Shown: positions 7,372 through 17,828, counted from the first letter of the stretch. The stretch: 64,000 nt of DNA from Exiguobacterium sp. s146 (GCF_018618415.1 NZ_JACSMA010000001.1:992001-1056000); one strand, 5' to 3'. The notes: generated from the sequence alone by a model not told the origin. Numbers and translations are program-made.

Positions 7372-8268
7372 ATGAATTTTGAACGGATGCTCGAAAAGGC
7401 ACAACGGCTGGACGGGAAAACCGTTTCGATTGCCGGCGCTGCCGACGTGGAGGTCATCCGCGCCGTCAAGCTCGCGACCGACCACGGTCTTTCCCGATTT
7501 AAATTGATTGGAGATGCCCGGGAGATTAAGCGGTTATGTGACGAGCACGGCATCGAAGAGGACGCGGTCGATATCATCCACGTCAAAGGCGACAAAGAGA
7601 TTGCCAAGCGGGCGACGCTCGCGGTCAAGACCGGGGAAGCGGATGTGCTCATGAAAGGAATGGTCGCGACGTCGACGTTCATGAAGGCCGTGCTCAGTCG
7701 TGAGACGGGACTCCGGACGAGCCGGACACTGAGCCATATCGCCTTGTTTCAAATTCCGAACCGGGAACGATTGATCGGGGTGACCGATGCGGCCATCCAC
7801 ATCGCGCCGACGCTCGAGGAAAAAGTGGACATCATCGCCAATGCGGTCGATGCGATGACGGACATCGGCTACGAGTTGCCGCGCGTCGCGGCCATCGCCG
7901 CCGTCGAAGTGGTCAATCCACAGATGGCTGCCACGACGGACGCCGCACTGCTCGCCCAAATGAACCGACGCGGCCAAATCAAATGCTGTGTCGTCGATGG
8001 ACCGCTCGCGCTCGATAACGCCGTCGATATGGTCGCGGCCAAACAGAAAGGCATCGCTAGCGAAGTCGCCGGACAAGCCGACCTATTGCTCGTCCCATAC
8101 ATAGAGGTCGGCAACGTCCTTTATAAGTCGATGATGTACTTTGCCGGAGCGAGCGTGGCGGCGATCGTCGTCGGCGCTAGCGCTCCGGTCGTCTTGACGA
8201 GCCGGGCCGATACGGCCGAGGCCAAACTGTATTCACTCGCGTTCGCGCTCTTGCACGCTAAAAAATAA
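7372..8268 (+). CDS. ptb: Phosphate butyryltransferase
   Basis: 298 residues of the phosphate acetyl/butyryltransferase family. Converts branched-chain acyl-CoA (isobutyryl, isovaleryl, methylbutyryl) to the acyl phosphate. Recognised by overall family resemblance (for example [15 protein letters not shown] and [14 protein letters not shown]) and by heading the ptb-bcd-buk cluster. ATG 7372 follows AAGGGGGGA; a nearer ATG at 7368 is in another frame and stops at once. First gene after the sigma-54 promoter. Confidence 0.93.
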   Translation: MNFERMLEKAQRLDGKTVSIAGAADVEVIRAVKLATDHGLSRFKLIGDAREIKRLCDEHGIEEDAVDIIHVKGDKEIAKRATLAVKTGEADVLMKGMVATSTFMKAVLSRETGLRTSRTLSHIALFQIPNRERLIGVTDAAIHIAPTLEEKVDIIANAVDAMTDIGYELPRVAAIAAVEVVNPQMAATTDAALLAQMNRRGQIKCCVVDGPLALDNAVDMVAAKQKGIASEVAGQADLLLVPYIEVGNVLYKSMMYFAGASVAAIVVGASAPVVLTSRADTAEAKLYSLAFALLHAKK

Positions 8269-8287
8269 ATTTATGGAGGAATCATCA

Positions 8288-9409
8288 ATGATGGAAACAA
8301 ACATGGAACCACGCTTTCGAATTTTCGACGTCTTGCAGGCCGACGACTATGAGCAAATCGTCTTTTGCCAAGACCAGGCGTCAGGACTGAAGGCGATTAT
8401 CGCGATTCATGACACGACACTCGGACCAGCTCTCGGGGGGCTGCGGATGTGGAACTATGCGTCGGAAGAAGAAGCGCTCACGGACGTCCTTCGTCTGGCC
8501 AAAGGGATGACGTACAAAAACGCGGCGGCAGGACTCAATCTCGGTGGCGGGAAGGCGGTCATCATCGGCAATGCGAAGACGGACAAGTCGGAGGCGTTGT
8601 TCCGTGCGTTCGGTCGTTACGTGCAATCGCTCAGCGGACGCTATATCACGGCCGAGGACGTCAACACGTCGGTCGCCGACATGGACTTCATCCATATGGA
8701 GACGGATTACGTGACCGGCGTCAGTCCGGCGTTCGGATCGAGCGGCAACCCGTCACCGGTGACGGCGTATGGCGTGTACCGCGGCATGAAAGCGGCGGCG
8801 AAATGGAAGTTCGGTTCAGACTCGCTCGCCGGCAAGACGGTCGCCGTCCAAGGCGTCGGCAACGTGGCCTACAACTTGTGTCGTCACCTGCATGAAGAAG
8901 GGGCCCACTTGGTCGTCACCGACATTAACGAAGAGGCGCTCAAGCGTGCCGAGACGGACTTCGGCGCGACGGTCGTCAAACCGGATGAGATTTATGCGGT
9001 CGATTGTGACATCTTCGCCCCGTGTGCGCTCGGTGCGATTATCAACGACAAAACGATTCCGCAACTGAAAGCCCAAATCGTCGCAGGTGCGGCCAACAAC
9101 CAGCTCGCCGAGGATCGTCATGGCGACGTGCTCGAGGAGCGCGGCATTCTCTATGCGCCGGACTTCGTCATCAACGCGGGTGGCGTCATCAACGTGGCCG
9201 ATGAACTCGAAGGCTATAACCGTGAGCGGGCGATGAAGAAAGTCGAGCTCATCTATGACAACATGCAGCGCGTCTTCGAGATCGCCGAGCGCGATGGCGT
9301 ACCGACGCATGTCGCCGCCGAGAAGATGGCAGAGGAACGGATTCAGATGATGTCCCGTTCACGCAGCCAGTTCTTGAAAGTGGAAAAGAGCTTATTGGGT
9401 GGGCGCTGA
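8288..9409 (+). CDS. bcd: Branched-chain amino acid (leucine) dehydrogenase
   Basis: 373 residues. NAD-dependent oxidative deamination of leucine, isoleucine and valine to 2-keto acids. Glu/Leu/Phe/Val dehydrogenase signature with catalytic lysine in [11 protein letters not shown], upstream GPALGGLRM, and Rossmann motif VQGVGNVA near residue 190. ATG 8288 follows TGGAGGA with 7-base spacing; ATG 8291 is also possible. Supplies substrate for the BkdAA/AB/B complex encoded downstream in the same operon. Confidence 0.94.
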   Translation: MMETNMEPRFRIFDVLQADDYEQIVFCQDQASGLKAIIAIHDTTLGPALGGLRMWNYASEEEALTDVLRLAKGMTYKNAAAGLNLGGGKAVIIGNAKTDKSEALFRAFGRYVQSLSGRYITAEDVNTSVADMDFIHMETDYVTGVSPAFGSSGNPSPVTAYGVYRGMKAAAKWKFGSDSLAGKTVAVQGVGNVAYNLCRHLHEEGAHLVVTDINEEALKRAETDFGATVVKPDEIYAVDCDIFAPCALGAIINDKTIPQLKAQIVAGAANNQLAEDRHGDVLEERGILYAPDFVINAGGVINVADELEGYNRERAMKKVELIYDNMQRVFEIAERDGVPTHVAAEKMAEERIQMMSRSRSQFLKVEKSLLGGR

Positions 9410-9410
9410 G

Positions 9411-10502
9411 ATGACACGACAGCTCATTCTTGCCATCAACCCCGGTTCGACGTCGACGAAGGTCGGTTTGTTTGACGGAGCGGACGAGATCTTGTCTCGT
9501 ACCGTCCGTCACGGGGCCGACGTCACAGGATTGTCACTTCCGGAGCAATTGCCGCATCGCGAGCGCGAAGTGCGGGACTTATTGGCCGAATCGAATATCG
9601 CGGGCGAGGAGTTGTCCGCGATCGTCGGTCGCGGCGGCTTGCTGGCCCCGATGACATCGGGGACGTACGCCGTCAACCCGCTCATGCGTGAGGATTTGGC
9701 GAGCGGTCGCTTCGGGATGCACGCCTCGAATTTGGGCGGGCTACTCGCTCACAAGCTCGGGGAATTATTTCAAGTACCGAATTTTATCGTCGATCCGGTC
9801 GTCGTCGACGAGCTCGGTCCGCTCGCGCGAATGACGGGAATGCCCGAAATCAACCGTCGTAGCATCTTCCACGCCTTGAACCAAAAGGCGGTCGCAAAAC
9901 GATTCGCGGCTGAAAATGGAAGCGATTACAAAGAGTTGAACTTGATTATTGCGCATCTCGGAGGCGGCATCACTGTCGGTGCCCATGCCAAAGGGGCCGT
10001 CATCGATGTGAACAACGGACTCGACGGCGACGGGCCGCTCGCACCGGAACGGGCTGGCTCGATTCCTGTTGGACAGGTAGTAGAACTATGTTATAGTACC
10101 AGGTATAAAGAGTCGGAAATGAAACAGAAAATCGTCGGTCGCGGCGGGTTGTTCGCCCATCTCGGGACGTTCGACGCGATTGAGATCGAACAGCGCATGG
10201 CAGATGGTGATGAACAGGCCGTTCTTCTTTACGAGACGATGGCGTACCGCGTCGCCCAGGAGATCGCCAAACACGGCGCCACGCTACGCGGCGACGTCGA
10301 CGCGATTCTGTTGACGGGCGGCATCGCCTATTCGACTTGGCTGACCGAGCAAATCAGTGCGCGCGTCGGCTATTTGGCGCCGGTCCACATCTATCCGGGT
10401 GAAGATGAGCTGAAGGCACTCGCCGAGGGCGCACTCCGGGCCATCCGACATGAAGAAGCAGTTCGAGAATATGAGGGGGATACACATGGCACGAGAATTT
10501 GA
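9411..10502 (+). CDS. buk: Butyrate kinase
   Basis: 363 residues, acetate/butyrate kinase (ASKHA) fold. Phosphate-binding motif NPGSTSTKVGLF near the start and HLGGGITVGAH near residue 185. Turns acyl phosphate into the acid with ATP formation, completing the Ptb-Buk energy-yielding branch. ATG begins one base after the bcd stop. A patch near 10069-10097 has unusual AT-rich codons that create a promoter-like sequence. The 3' end overlaps lpdV by 17 bases. Confidence 0.93.
   Translation: MTRQLILAINPGSTSTKVGLFDGADEILSRTVRHGADVTGLSLPEQLPHREREVRDLLAESNIAGEELSAIVGRGGLLAPMTSGTYAVNPLMREDLASGRFGMHASNLGGLLAHKLGELFQVPNFIVDPVVVDELGPLARMTGMPEINRRSIFHALNQKAVAKRFAAENGSDYKELNLIIAHLGGGITVGAHAKGAVIDVNNGLDGDGPLAPERAGSIPVGQVVELCYSTRYKESEMKQKIVGRGGLFAHLGTFDAIEIEQRMADGDEQAVLLYETMAYRVAQEIAKHGATLRGDVDAILLTGGIAYSTWLTEQISARVGYLAPVHIYPGEDELKALAEGALRAIRHEEAVREYEGDTHGTRI
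10069..10097 (+). promoter_or_regulatory. Possible internal sigma-A promoter inside buk
   Basis: TTGGAC (10069-10074), 17-base spacer, TATAGT (10092-10097), in a locally AT-rich stretch of a GC-rich gene. It could drive lpdV-bkdAA-bkdAB-bkdB independently of sigma-54. Confidence 0.4.
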
Positions 10503-11895
10503 GATCGTCGTCATCGGCGGCGGTCCTGGCGGATACGTAGCGGCCATCAAGGCGGCCCAAGCCGGGAAAACTGTCGCAATCGTGGAGGCCGAGAAACTCG
10601 GCGGGACATGTCTACATAAAGGCTGCATCCCGACGAAGGCGTTGTTGAAAGCGGCCCACGTCTATCAGACGGCAAAACACGGGAGCGCGTACGGCGTCGA
10701 GACGGGAGACGTCACGTTCAATATGGAGCGGGCCCAGTCGTTCAAGCGCGACTTGGTCGCTGGGTTAGAGAAAGGCATCGAGCATTTGATGAAGCAAGGC
10801 AAAATCGAGGTGTTTCGAGGAAAGGCATCGATTTTAGGACCAAGCATCTTCTCGCCGCAGCCGGGAACGGTCTCGGTCGAAGACGCATCGGGCGAGTCCG
10901 AGCTCATCTTGCCAAACCAGCTCATCATCGCGACCGGGTCAATCCCGCGTGAACTGCCTGGCCTGCCGTTTGACCATACACGCATCTTGAACTCGGACGA
11001 CCTACTCCAGTTCGAGCAGTTGCCGGAATCCATCGCCATCGTCGGCGGTGGGGTCATCGGTGTCGAATGGGCCTCGATGCTCATCGACCTCGATGTCGCG
11101 GTCACGCTGATTGAAGTCGGGGAGCGTCTGTTGCCGCTCGAAGACAAAGCGGTGTCACGGGAAGTCGAACGACTTCTCAAAAAAAGGGGCGTCCGCGTGT
11201 TGAGAAACGTCACCGTCGATCCGGAACGGACGGAAGTGGCAACCGACGCCGTCGCGCTCGCGGTCGGCGAAGAGACGATTTCGGTCGAGTGCGTCCTCGT
11301 CTCGGTCGGTCGGGTCGCCAATACGGAACATCTCGGGCTACAGAACACCTCGATCGTCGTCGAGAACGGTGTCATCCAAGTCGATGAACAGTATCGGACG
11401 AAAGAGCGTCACATCTTCGCCATCGGAGACTGCATCGGAAAGCTTCAGCTCGCCCATGTCGCCTCGGCGGAAGGGGTGAAGGCGGTCGAGACGATTCTCG
11501 GCCATGAGCCGACACCGCTCGATTACGCCTTGATCCCGCGTTGCGTCTATGGAGTGCCGGAAGTCGCCTCGGTCGGCATGACCGAGGAAGCAGCCAAAGC
11601 GGCCGGGCACGACGTCAAGACGGGCACGTATCGCTTCAACGGTCTCGGCAAGGCCCGCATCGAGGGACAAGCGGATGGCTTTGTCAAACTCGTATCGGAC
11701 AAGACGACGGACGACCTGCTTGGGGTGCACATCGTCGGGCCGAAAGCGACAGAATTAATCACAGAAGGCGGACTCGCTCTCGTCTTGAACGCCACGGCAT
11801 GGGAAATGGGCCAACTCGTCCATCCTCACCCGGCGCTGAGCGAAGCGTTCCAAGAAGCGGCACTGGCCGTTGACGGATTACCGATTCACGCCTAA
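10486..11895 (+). CDS. lpdV: Dihydrolipoyl dehydrogenase (E3) of the branched-chain keto acid complex
   Basis: 469-residue FAD enzyme that reoxidises dihydrolipoamide on the E2 subunit. FAD motif GGGPGGYVAAIKAAQ near residue 10, redox-active disulfide GGTCLHKGCIP near 42, NAD-binding IVGGGVIGVEWAS near 185, C-terminal catalytic HPHPALSE. ATG 10486 follows TGAGGGGGA. Upstream in-frame starts inside buk lack support. Overlaps the buk 3' end. Confidence 0.94.
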   Translation: MAREFEIVVIGGGPGGYVAAIKAAQAGKTVAIVEAEKLGGTCLHKGCIPTKALLKAAHVYQTAKHGSAYGVETGDVTFNMERAQSFKRDLVAGLEKGIEHLMKQGKIEVFRGKASILGPSIFSPQPGTVSVEDASGESELILPNQLIIATGSIPRELPGLPFDHTRILNSDDLLQFEQLPESIAIVGGGVIGVEWASMLIDLDVAVTLIEVGERLLPLEDKAVSREVERLLKKRGVRVLRNVTVDPERTEVATDAVALAVGEETISVECVLVSVGRVANTEHLGLQNTSIVVENGVIQVDEQYRTKERHIFAIGDCIGKLQLAHVASAEGVKAVETILGHEPTPLDYALIPRCVYGVPEVASVGMTEEAAKAAGHDVKTGTYRFNGLGKARIEGQADGFVKLVSDKTTDDLLGVHIVGPKATELITEGGLALVLNATAWEMGQLVHPHPALSEAFQEAALAVDGLPIHA

Positions 11896-11907
11896 GGAGG
11901 AAACAGA

Positions 11908-12915
11908 ATGGAACAGATGACTGTGAATTCATATGAGGAACTAGGGCTGACGAAACAAGACCTCGGTGCGATGTACGAAACGATGGTCCGCGCCAGGAAA
12001 ATCGATGAGCGCATGTGGAAATTGAACCGTGCCGGAAAAATCCCGTTCGTCGTCTCGTGTCAAGGACAAGAGGCGGCCCAAGTCGGGGCGGCGTTCGCGC
12101 TCGAGAAAGGGACGGACTATATCCTTCCGTATTACCGTGATGTCGCCGTCGTTCTTCACTTCGGACAGACGGCTCGCGACTTGATGTTGTCGGCGTTCGC
12201 CAAGGCGGAGGACCCGAACTCGGGAGGCCGTCAAATGCCGGGCCATTTCGGTTCGAAACAGCATCGCATCGTGACGGGCTCGTCTCCTGTGACGACGCAA
12301 GTCCCGCATGCTGTCGGTGTGGCGCTCGCCGCCAAGCTAAAAAAAGAAGAGCTCGTCACGTTCGTCTCGTTCGGAGAAGGCTCATCGAACCAAGGGGACT
12401 TCCACGAAGGCGCGAACTTCGCGGGCGTTCATAAATTGCCGGTGATTTTGTTCTGTGAGAACAACAAGTACGCCATCTCGGTACCGCTCTCGAAACAGCT
12501 CGCCTGCGAGCGCGTATCGGACCGCGCCAAAGGCTACGGCATGCCTGGCGTCACGGTCGATGGAACCGATCCGATCGCCGTCTATGTCGCCGTGAAAGAA
12601 GCCCGTGCCCGCGCCCTTCGCGGCGAAGGCCCGACACTGATTGAAGCCGAGGTCGAGCGTCTCGTGCCGCACTCATCGGATGATGATGACAAGGCGTACC
12701 GCTCGGTCGAGGAGTTGGCTGATCTCAAGAACCGCGACGGGAATCAATTGTTCCGCAAGCGTTTGATTGAGGACGGCGTCATGACCGAGGAAGAACTCGC
12801 AGAGATCGAGGCAAACGTCGATCGTGAAGTCAATGAGGCGACGGCGTACGCTGACAAGGCACCGTATGCGTCTCCTGAATCGACGATGGACCATGTGTAC
12901 GAGGGGGAAATGTGA
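11908..12915 (+). CDS. bkdAA: Branched-chain 2-keto acid dehydrogenase E1 alpha
   Basis: 335 residues, thiamine-diphosphate-dependent E1 alpha subunit. ThDP motif starts at GEGSSNQGDFHEGANFAG (about residues 155-172) and ends near CENNKYAIS. Decarboxylates keto acids from Val/Leu/Ile together with BkdAB. An AAGGAGGAA ribosome site precedes ATG 11908. Its stop overlaps the bkdAB start by one base, giving probable translational coupling. Confidence 0.94.
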   Translation: MEQMTVNSYEELGLTKQDLGAMYETMVRARKIDERMWKLNRAGKIPFVVSCQGQEAAQVGAAFALEKGTDYILPYYRDVAVVLHFGQTARDLMLSAFAKAEDPNSGGRQMPGHFGSKQHRIVTGSSPVTTQVPHAVGVALAAKLKKEELVTFVSFGEGSSNQGDFHEGANFAGVHKLPVILFCENNKYAISVPLSKQLACERVSDRAKGYGMPGVTVDGTDPIAVYVAVKEARARALRGEGPTLIEAEVERLVPHSSDDDDKAYRSVEELADLKNRDGNQLFRKRLIEDGVMTEEELAEIEANVDREVNEATAYADKAPYASPESTMDHVYEGEM

Positions 12916-13892
12916 TGAAAACGTTTATTGAAGCGATCAATGAAGCGATTCATGAAGAGATGGAACGCGATGAGAACGTCTTCGTGCTCGGTGAAGATGT
13001 CGGCGTCCGCGGCGGTGTGTTCCGCGCGACGCAAGGCTTGATTGAGAAATACGGCGAGGACCGCGTCATCGATGCGCCGCTCGCCGAGAGCGCGATCGCA
13101 GGTGTCGGCATCGGCGCGGCCATGTACGGCATGCGTCCGATCGCCGAGATGCAGTTCGCTGACTTCATCATGCCGGCGGTCAACCAAATCGTCTCGGAAG
13201 CGGCGAAAATCCGCTATCGGTCGAACAATGATTGGACGTGTCCGATGGTCATCCGTGCACCGTTCGGCGGTGGGATTCACGGCGCGCTCTATCACTCTCA
13301 ATCGGTCGAGGCGATGTTCAACTCTACGCCTGGCCTCAAAATCGTCATTCCGTCCGACCCGGTCGATGCGAAAGGGTTGCTCAAGTCAGCCATCCGCTCG
13401 AACGACCCGGTCCTCTTCTTCGAACATAAGCGGGCGTACCGCCTCTTGAAAGCCGACCTACCGACCGATGACTATACGGTCGAAATCGGCAAGGCCGCCG
13501 TCAAGCGTGAAGGTGACGACATCACGATCATCACGTACGGGCTGTGCGTCCATATGGCCCAGGAAGCTGCGAAAACGCTCGAAGCCGAAGGCATCAGCAC
13601 GCACATCCTCGATTTGCGTACGATTTATCCGCTCGACCAAGACGGGATCGTCGAAGCCGTCAAAAAGACCGGGAAAGTACTCCTCGTCACCGAAGACAAT
13701 AAAGAAGGCAGCATCCTTGGGGAAGTCGCGGCCATCATTGCCGAGAAAGCGCTATTCGAACTCGATGCGCCAATCGAGCGTCTCGCGGGACCGGACGTCC
13801 CGTCGATGCCGTATGCACCACCGATGGAGAAGTTCTTCATCGTATCCCCTGAAAAAATCGCGGAGCGGGCACGTCAGCTCGCCGCGTTTTAA
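12915..13892 (+). CDS. bkdAB: Branched-chain 2-keto acid dehydrogenase E1 beta
   Basis: 325 residues. Transketolase pyrimidine and C-terminal domains typical of E1 beta, with GEDVGVRGGVF near residue 25, MQFADFI near 80 and APFGGGIHGALYHSQS near 115. Forms the E1 heterotetramer with BkdAA. ATG 12915 overlaps the bkdAA stop; GAGGGGG at 12901-12907 is its ribosome site. A GTG one codon upstream (12912) is also in frame but less well spaced. Confidence 0.94.
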   Translation: MKTFIEAINEAIHEEMERDENVFVLGEDVGVRGGVFRATQGLIEKYGEDRVIDAPLAESAIAGVGIGAAMYGMRPIAEMQFADFIMPAVNQIVSEAAKIRYRSNNDWTCPMVIRAPFGGGIHGALYHSQSVEAMFNSTPGLKIVIPSDPVDAKGLLKSAIRSNDPVLFFEHKRAYRLLKADLPTDDYTVEIGKAAVKREGDDITIITYGLCVHMAQEAAKTLEAEGISTHILDLRTIYPLDQDGIVEAVKKTGKVLLVTEDNKEGSILGEVAAIIAEKALFELDAPIERLAGPDVPSMPYAPPMEKFFIVSPEKIAERARQLAAF

Positions 13893-13903
13893 GGAGGGGT
13901 CGT

Positions 13904-15223
13904 ATGGAACAGACAATCAACATGCCCCAACTCGGTGAGAGTGTCACCGAGGGGACAATCACGACGTTTCTCGTCAAACCAGGTGACCGTGTCGAGGAGT
14001 ACGAGCCGCTCGCCGAGGTCATGACCGATAAAGTGACGGCCGAGATTCCGGCGACAAATGCCGGCGTCGTGAAACAGATTTTGATTAGTGAAGGCGACAC
14101 GGTCGCCGTCGGCACGCCGGTCCTCGTCATGGAAGTCGAAGGTGCCGAGTCGGCGCCGGCGAAAGCAGAAGTAGAAGCAGAACCGGCACAAGTCGAAGCG
14201 GCCCCGGTCGAGACGAAACAAGCGGTCACTGCAACGTCGGCCGCGCCACGAAAACAGAATAACGGCCGTTTCTCGCCGGCCGTCATCCGACTCGCCAATG
14301 AGAACGCGATCGACTTAAACGAGCTTGACGGGAGCGGCCTCGGGGGTCGCATCACGCGCAAAGATGTCCTCCGCTACTTATCGGAAGGCCGTCCGGTCAA
14401 GCCGGAAGCGGCGACGCAAGTCCCGGTCCAAGAGACGATGACACAAACGAAGCTCGACGTACCTGATACGGTCGCGACACCTACCGTGACGCCATCTGTG
14501 CCGGCAACCGGCGCGTCGTCGGACCGAGTCGAACTCATCCCGACGGCAGGTGTTCGTCAAGCGATCGCCAACAACATGGTCCGCTCGAAACATGAGGCCC
14601 CGCATGCGTGGCTCATGATCGAGGTCGATGTGACGAACCTGGTCGCAGCGCGTGCCAAGTTGAAAGACGAGTTCTTTAAACGGGAAGGCGTCAAGCTGAC
14701 GTTCATGCCGTTCTTCATGAAGGCGGCCATCGAGGCGCTCAAGAAGCATCCGATGATGAACTCGGAATGGGCGGGCGATCACATCAAAGTCCATCAAGAC
14801 ATCCATCTGTCGGTCGCCGTCGCGGCGAACGACGCCCTCTACGTCCCGGTCATCAAGCACGCGGATGAGAAGAACATCAAAGGTCTCGCCGTCGCGCTCC
14901 AAGACGTCGCGGCCCGTGCCCGTGGCAACCGCTTAAAAGCGGACGAGATGCGGGGCGGCACGTTCACGATCAACAATACGGGGGCGTTCGGTTCGATTCA
15001 ATCGGCACCGATTCTGAACTACCCGCAAGCGGCGATTTTGTCGGTCGAGTCGATCGTGAAGCGTCCGGTGTGGGTGAACGGGATGTTCGCGGCGCGCGAC
15101 ATGGTCAACCTATGCATGTCGGTCGACCACCGCGTCCTCGACGGTCTCGTCGCCGGTCAGTTCTTGCAGGCGATCAAACAGTCGCTCGAGTCCATCGACC
15201 CGGACACGTATACGCTCTATTGA
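13904..15223 (+). CDS. bkdB: Branched-chain 2-keto acid dehydrogenase E2 (lipoamide acyltransferase)
   Basis: 439 residues. One lipoyl domain at 1-78 (lipoylated Lys in MTDKVTAE), an Ala/Pro/Glu-rich linker, a peripheral-subunit-binding domain (SPAVIRLANENAIDL near 125), a second linker, and a catalytic acyltransferase domain ending with the active-site motif DHRVLDG near 408. Core of the multienzyme complex that makes branched acyl-CoA. Last gene of the operon, followed by a terminator. AAGGAGG precedes the ATG. Confidence 0.95.
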   Translation: MEQTINMPQLGESVTEGTITTFLVKPGDRVEEYEPLAEVMTDKVTAEIPATNAGVVKQILISEGDTVAVGTPVLVMEVEGAESAPAKAEVEAEPAQVEAAPVETKQAVTATSAAPRKQNNGRFSPAVIRLANENAIDLNELDGSGLGGRITRKDVLRYLSEGRPVKPEAATQVPVQETMTQTKLDVPDTVATPTVTPSVPATGASSDRVELIPTAGVRQAIANNMVRSKHEAPHAWLMIEVDVTNLVAARAKLKDEFFKREGVKLTFMPFFMKAAIEALKKHPMMNSEWAGDHIKVHQDIHLSVAVAANDALYVPVIKHADEKNIKGLAVALQDVAARARGNRLKADEMRGGTFTINNTGAFGSIQSAPILNYPQAAILSVESIVKRPVWVNGMFAARDMVNLCMSVDHRVLDGLVAGQFLQAIKQSLESIDPDTYTLY

Positions 15224-15230
15224 TTCACGT

Positions 15231-15258
15231 CCTGCCTTCATTCGAGGGCAGGCTTTTT
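15231..15258 (+). terminator. Terminator of the bkd operon
   Basis: CCTGCC/GGCAGG stem (15231-15236 with 15247-15252), then CTTTTT. Confidence 0.85.
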
Positions 15259-15262
15259 CATA

Positions 15263-15297
15263 TGAAAAATAAATAAGCCACGGACATGTCCGTGGCT
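15263..15297 (-). terminator. Terminator of spo0M
   Basis: Perfect palindrome 15276-15297 followed on the minus strand by a T-rich tail (A-rich at 15263-15275 on the plus strand). Confidence 0.85.
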
Positions 15298-15304
15298 GCA
15301 TGGT

Positions 15305-16081
15305 TCAGATGGAACGTTCAATCAAAGAAACGATATCGCGGCGGATGCGCTCGGGCGAGGAGAGCTCGGCGTTCGTGTAGCTGAGGCGGTGTGTCGATTC
15401 GTCGGTCCCGGTCAAGTCGGCGAACAGGCTGCCGAGGTTGTGGACGCTCTTGTCGACTTGAATCAACAAATCTAACGATGTCTCGGTTTGGAGCATGACG
15501 ACTTCAAGCTCATCGAGTTTACGTCCGTAGCTCGTCCCGTTCGGCGAGTATTCGAGCTCTTGGGCGATCGGGAGACGGCCGGAGCGATGGCGGGCCGGAA
15601 GCATCTCCGTATCGGCCTTCTTCAAGCGGAAGCCGATGTCGTCGAGCACGTCGAGGATGACTTGCTGGGCCGGGTTCGGTTTGACGAGAATCGAGTCCTC
15701 GTCTTTCGGGTCGACGGCCTGGGCGATATCAAGACCCGTCTCGATCCATGATTTTGATTGGCTGACCGAGATTGGCGTGTTGAACGGCACGTCGATCGTG
15801 AACGGGATCTCCTTCACTTCTTCGGGACCGATCATGAACGGTGCTTCGTTCAACAAGATCTTCTCGATCGTGAACGTCGAATACGTCGTCTTGTCGTTCA
15901 CCTCGTGCTTATAGAGCGTGTTGAAGAAGATGTAAATCCGGTCGACCGATTGCTCGGTGCTGCCACCCTTGATATGGACGACACCGTTCAGCGTCCCGCC
16001 CGGCACACAGGCGCTCTCTTCGAGTCGCGTATCCACCGTCGCGGCACCGATTCCGATTGATGATAATAACTTTTTGAACAT
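15305..16081 (-). CDS. spo0M: Sporulation-control protein Spo0M (arrestin-like)
   Basis: 258 residues beginning MFKKLLSSIGIGAATVDT, the Spo0M family N-terminus, with an arrestin-like beta-sandwich fold; acts in the cytoplasm. Family members affect sporulation initiation in Bacillus. They also occur in non-sporulating species, so here the role is probably general cell-envelope or stress physiology (inference). The start at 16081 was chosen for the AAAGGAGGATCA ribosome site; a 19-codon upstream extension lacks one. Divergent from the methyltransferase gene. Confidence 0.9.
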   Translation of the reverse strand: MFKKLLSSIGIGAATVDTRLEESACVPGGTLNGVVHIKGGSTEQSVDRIYIFFNTLYKHEVNDKTTYSTFTIEKILLNEAPFMIGPEEVKEIPFTIDVPFNTPISVSQSKSWIETGLDIAQAVDPKDEDSILVKPNPAQQVILDVLDDIGFRLKKADTEMLPARHRSGRLPIAQELEYSPNGTSYGRKLDELEVVMLQTETSLDLLIQVDKSVHNLGSLFADLTGTDESTHRLSYTNAELSSPERIRRDIVSLIERSI

Positions 16082-16180
16082 ACAATGATCCTCCTTTGAC
16101 GTTTGCACGTGTTCGTGTAATAGTATGTACGAATACACGTGAACAAAAGTTTCGAAACTACTGAAAAAAGGATGAACGCA

Positions 16181-17365
16181 GTGGAATATACAGCATTAAC
16201 TGAACGGCTCGCTGATGTGATTCGCCAGAACGAGCTCGTGACAGCGACAATCAGTCAACCGCGTCAAAAGTCGAACGATTTGCGCCGGGTCAAATTGAAG
16301 CCGGTCCTGTTGAAGGGCGAGTACCATATACAATTCGAATACCAATTTGAACGGGTGATGAAACATAAAAATCTCACGCCGGACGAGGCGATTCTCGAAC
16401 TCGACGAGTTGCTCGAGACGTTCCGCCAAGGACAGTTCCAACTGAAGGCGTCCGAGTTCCACTTCCAGCTGTCTAAAAAGTTCAAAGTGACGTTCAGGGA
16501 ACGCGAGACGGCCGTCAAACAAGTGAAACTGAGCCATAACCGCGAGAAGCAGTATGTCCTGCCGCTCGATGAACCGGTACCGTTCCTCATCCGACTCGGG
16601 GTCCAGTCCGAGGATGGGAAAGTGAAACGTCAAAAGTATGACAAGTTCAAACAAATCAACCGCTTCCTCGAGTTTATCGAGGACTCGATCAAACACTTGC
16701 CGACCGACCGGACGATTCGGATTCTCGATTTCGGCTCAGGTAAGTCATATTTGACGTTCGCGCTCTATCACTTCCTGCATGAGATGAAAGGCTATGACGT
16801 CCACATCACCGGACTCGATTTGAAGAAAGAAGTCATCGAGGAATGTGCGGGGATTGCCCGCGACCTCGGTTATGACCGTCTCGAGTTCCTCGTCGGCGAC
16901 ATCAACGAGTTCGAGGGCGAGACGGCGGTCGATATGGTCGTCACGCTCCATGCGTGCGACGTCGCGACGGATATGGCACTCGCCCGCGCCGTACGGTGGG
17001 GAGCGAAAGTCATTTTGAGCGTACCGTGTTGTCAAAAAGAATTGAACCGTCAATTGGAGGCTCCGAGCCTCGACGTCATGTTGCAACATGGTCTCGTCAA
17101 AGAACGGTTCGCGGCGCTGGCCACCGATTCGATTCGGGCCGAATTGCTCGGTCTCGTCGGCTACGAGGCGCAACTGCTCGAGTTCATCGATATGGAGCAC
17201 ACGCCGAAAAATATCCTCATCCGGGCCTATTTGACGAACCGGGAAGCGACCGCAGAAGCGCGGGCCCGCTACGTGGCCTTCAAGACGATGTTGAACGCGA
17301 CACCGTTCCTCGAAGGACAATTGAACGATAGACTTGTCCTAACCGATCCACTAGACGTAAAATAA
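16181..17365 (+). CDS. SAM-dependent methyltransferase (Methyltransf_32-like)
   Basis: 394 residues. The N-terminal half (1-170) is rich in charged helices with no family I can name. The C-terminal half is a class I methyltransferase with SAM motif [19 protein letters not shown] near 185 and, in the motif IV region, [10 protein letters not shown] and PCCQKE, typical of the Methyltransf_32 group. Substrate unknown, perhaps RNA. GTG 16181 was chosen because AAAAGGA at 16166-16172 is well spaced. GTG 16139 and ATG 16172 are in frame but poorly served. Confidence 0.75.
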   Translation: MEYTALTERLADVIRQNELVTATISQPRQKSNDLRRVKLKPVLLKGEYHIQFEYQFERVMKHKNLTPDEAILELDELLETFRQGQFQLKASEFHFQLSKKFKVTFRERETAVKQVKLSHNREKQYVLPLDEPVPFLIRLGVQSEDGKVKRQKYDKFKQINRFLEFIEDSIKHLPTDRTIRILDFGSGKSYLTFALYHFLHEMKGYDVHITGLDLKKEVIEECAGIARDLGYDRLEFLVGDINEFEGETAVDMVVTLHACDVATDMALARAVRWGAKVILSVPCCQKELNRQLEAPSLDVMLQHGLVKERFAALATDSIRAELLGLVGYEAQLLEFIDMEHTPKNILIRAYLTNREATAEARARYVAFKTMLNATPFLEGQLNDRLVLTDPLDVK

Positions 17366-17399
17366 GATAGAACAGACGCAAGTCGAAAGGGGAAACAAT

Positions 17400-17828
17400 A
17401 TGGATTTTCAATTATACTTTCAAGATGTAGTCGAACAAGCACGCAACGAGGTACGCGCAGCCGGATATACCGAGCTCACGACACCGGAAGAAGTCGACGC
17501 GGCGTTAACGAAAGAAGGCAAGACGCTCGTGCTCGTCAACTCGGTATGTGGCTGTGCCGGTGGTATCGCCCGTCCAGCAGCGGCATACGTGAATAAGATG
17601 GAAGGCGTCAAACCGGACCAGTTCGTCACCGTGTTCGCGGGTCAAGACCGTGAAGCGACGGACCGCGCCCGTGAATACTTCGAAGGTTACGCCCCGTCGT
17701 CACCATCGATCGCCCTGTTAGAAGACGGCAACATCGTCACGATGGTCGAGCGGAGCACAATCGAGTCATCGACGGCCGAAGAGCTCGTCGAGCAGTTACA
17801 GACGTTGTTCGATATTTATTACGCCTAA
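17400..17828 (+). CDS. brxB: Bacilliredoxin BrxB (YqiW/YphP family)
   Basis: 142-residue thioredoxin-fold protein with the CxC motif [14 protein letters not shown] near residue 52. It removes bacillithiol from S-bacillithiolated proteins. In B. subtilis yqiW lies between bkdB and artPQR, the same neighbourhood as here. GAAAGGGG precedes the ATG; a terminator follows. Confidence 0.92.
   Translation: MDFQLYFQDVVEQARNEVRAAGYTELTTPEEVDAALTKEGKTLVLVNSVCGCAGGIARPAAAYVNKMEGVKPDQFVTVFAGQDREATDRAREYFEGYAPSSPSIALLEDGNIVTMVERSTIESSTAEELVEQLQTLFDIYYA

Noticed and set aside
15305-16138. Longer spo0M start (19 extra codons)
   Set aside because: The extension would start in the divergent promoter region without a ribosome site; AAAGGAGG fits the internal ATG.
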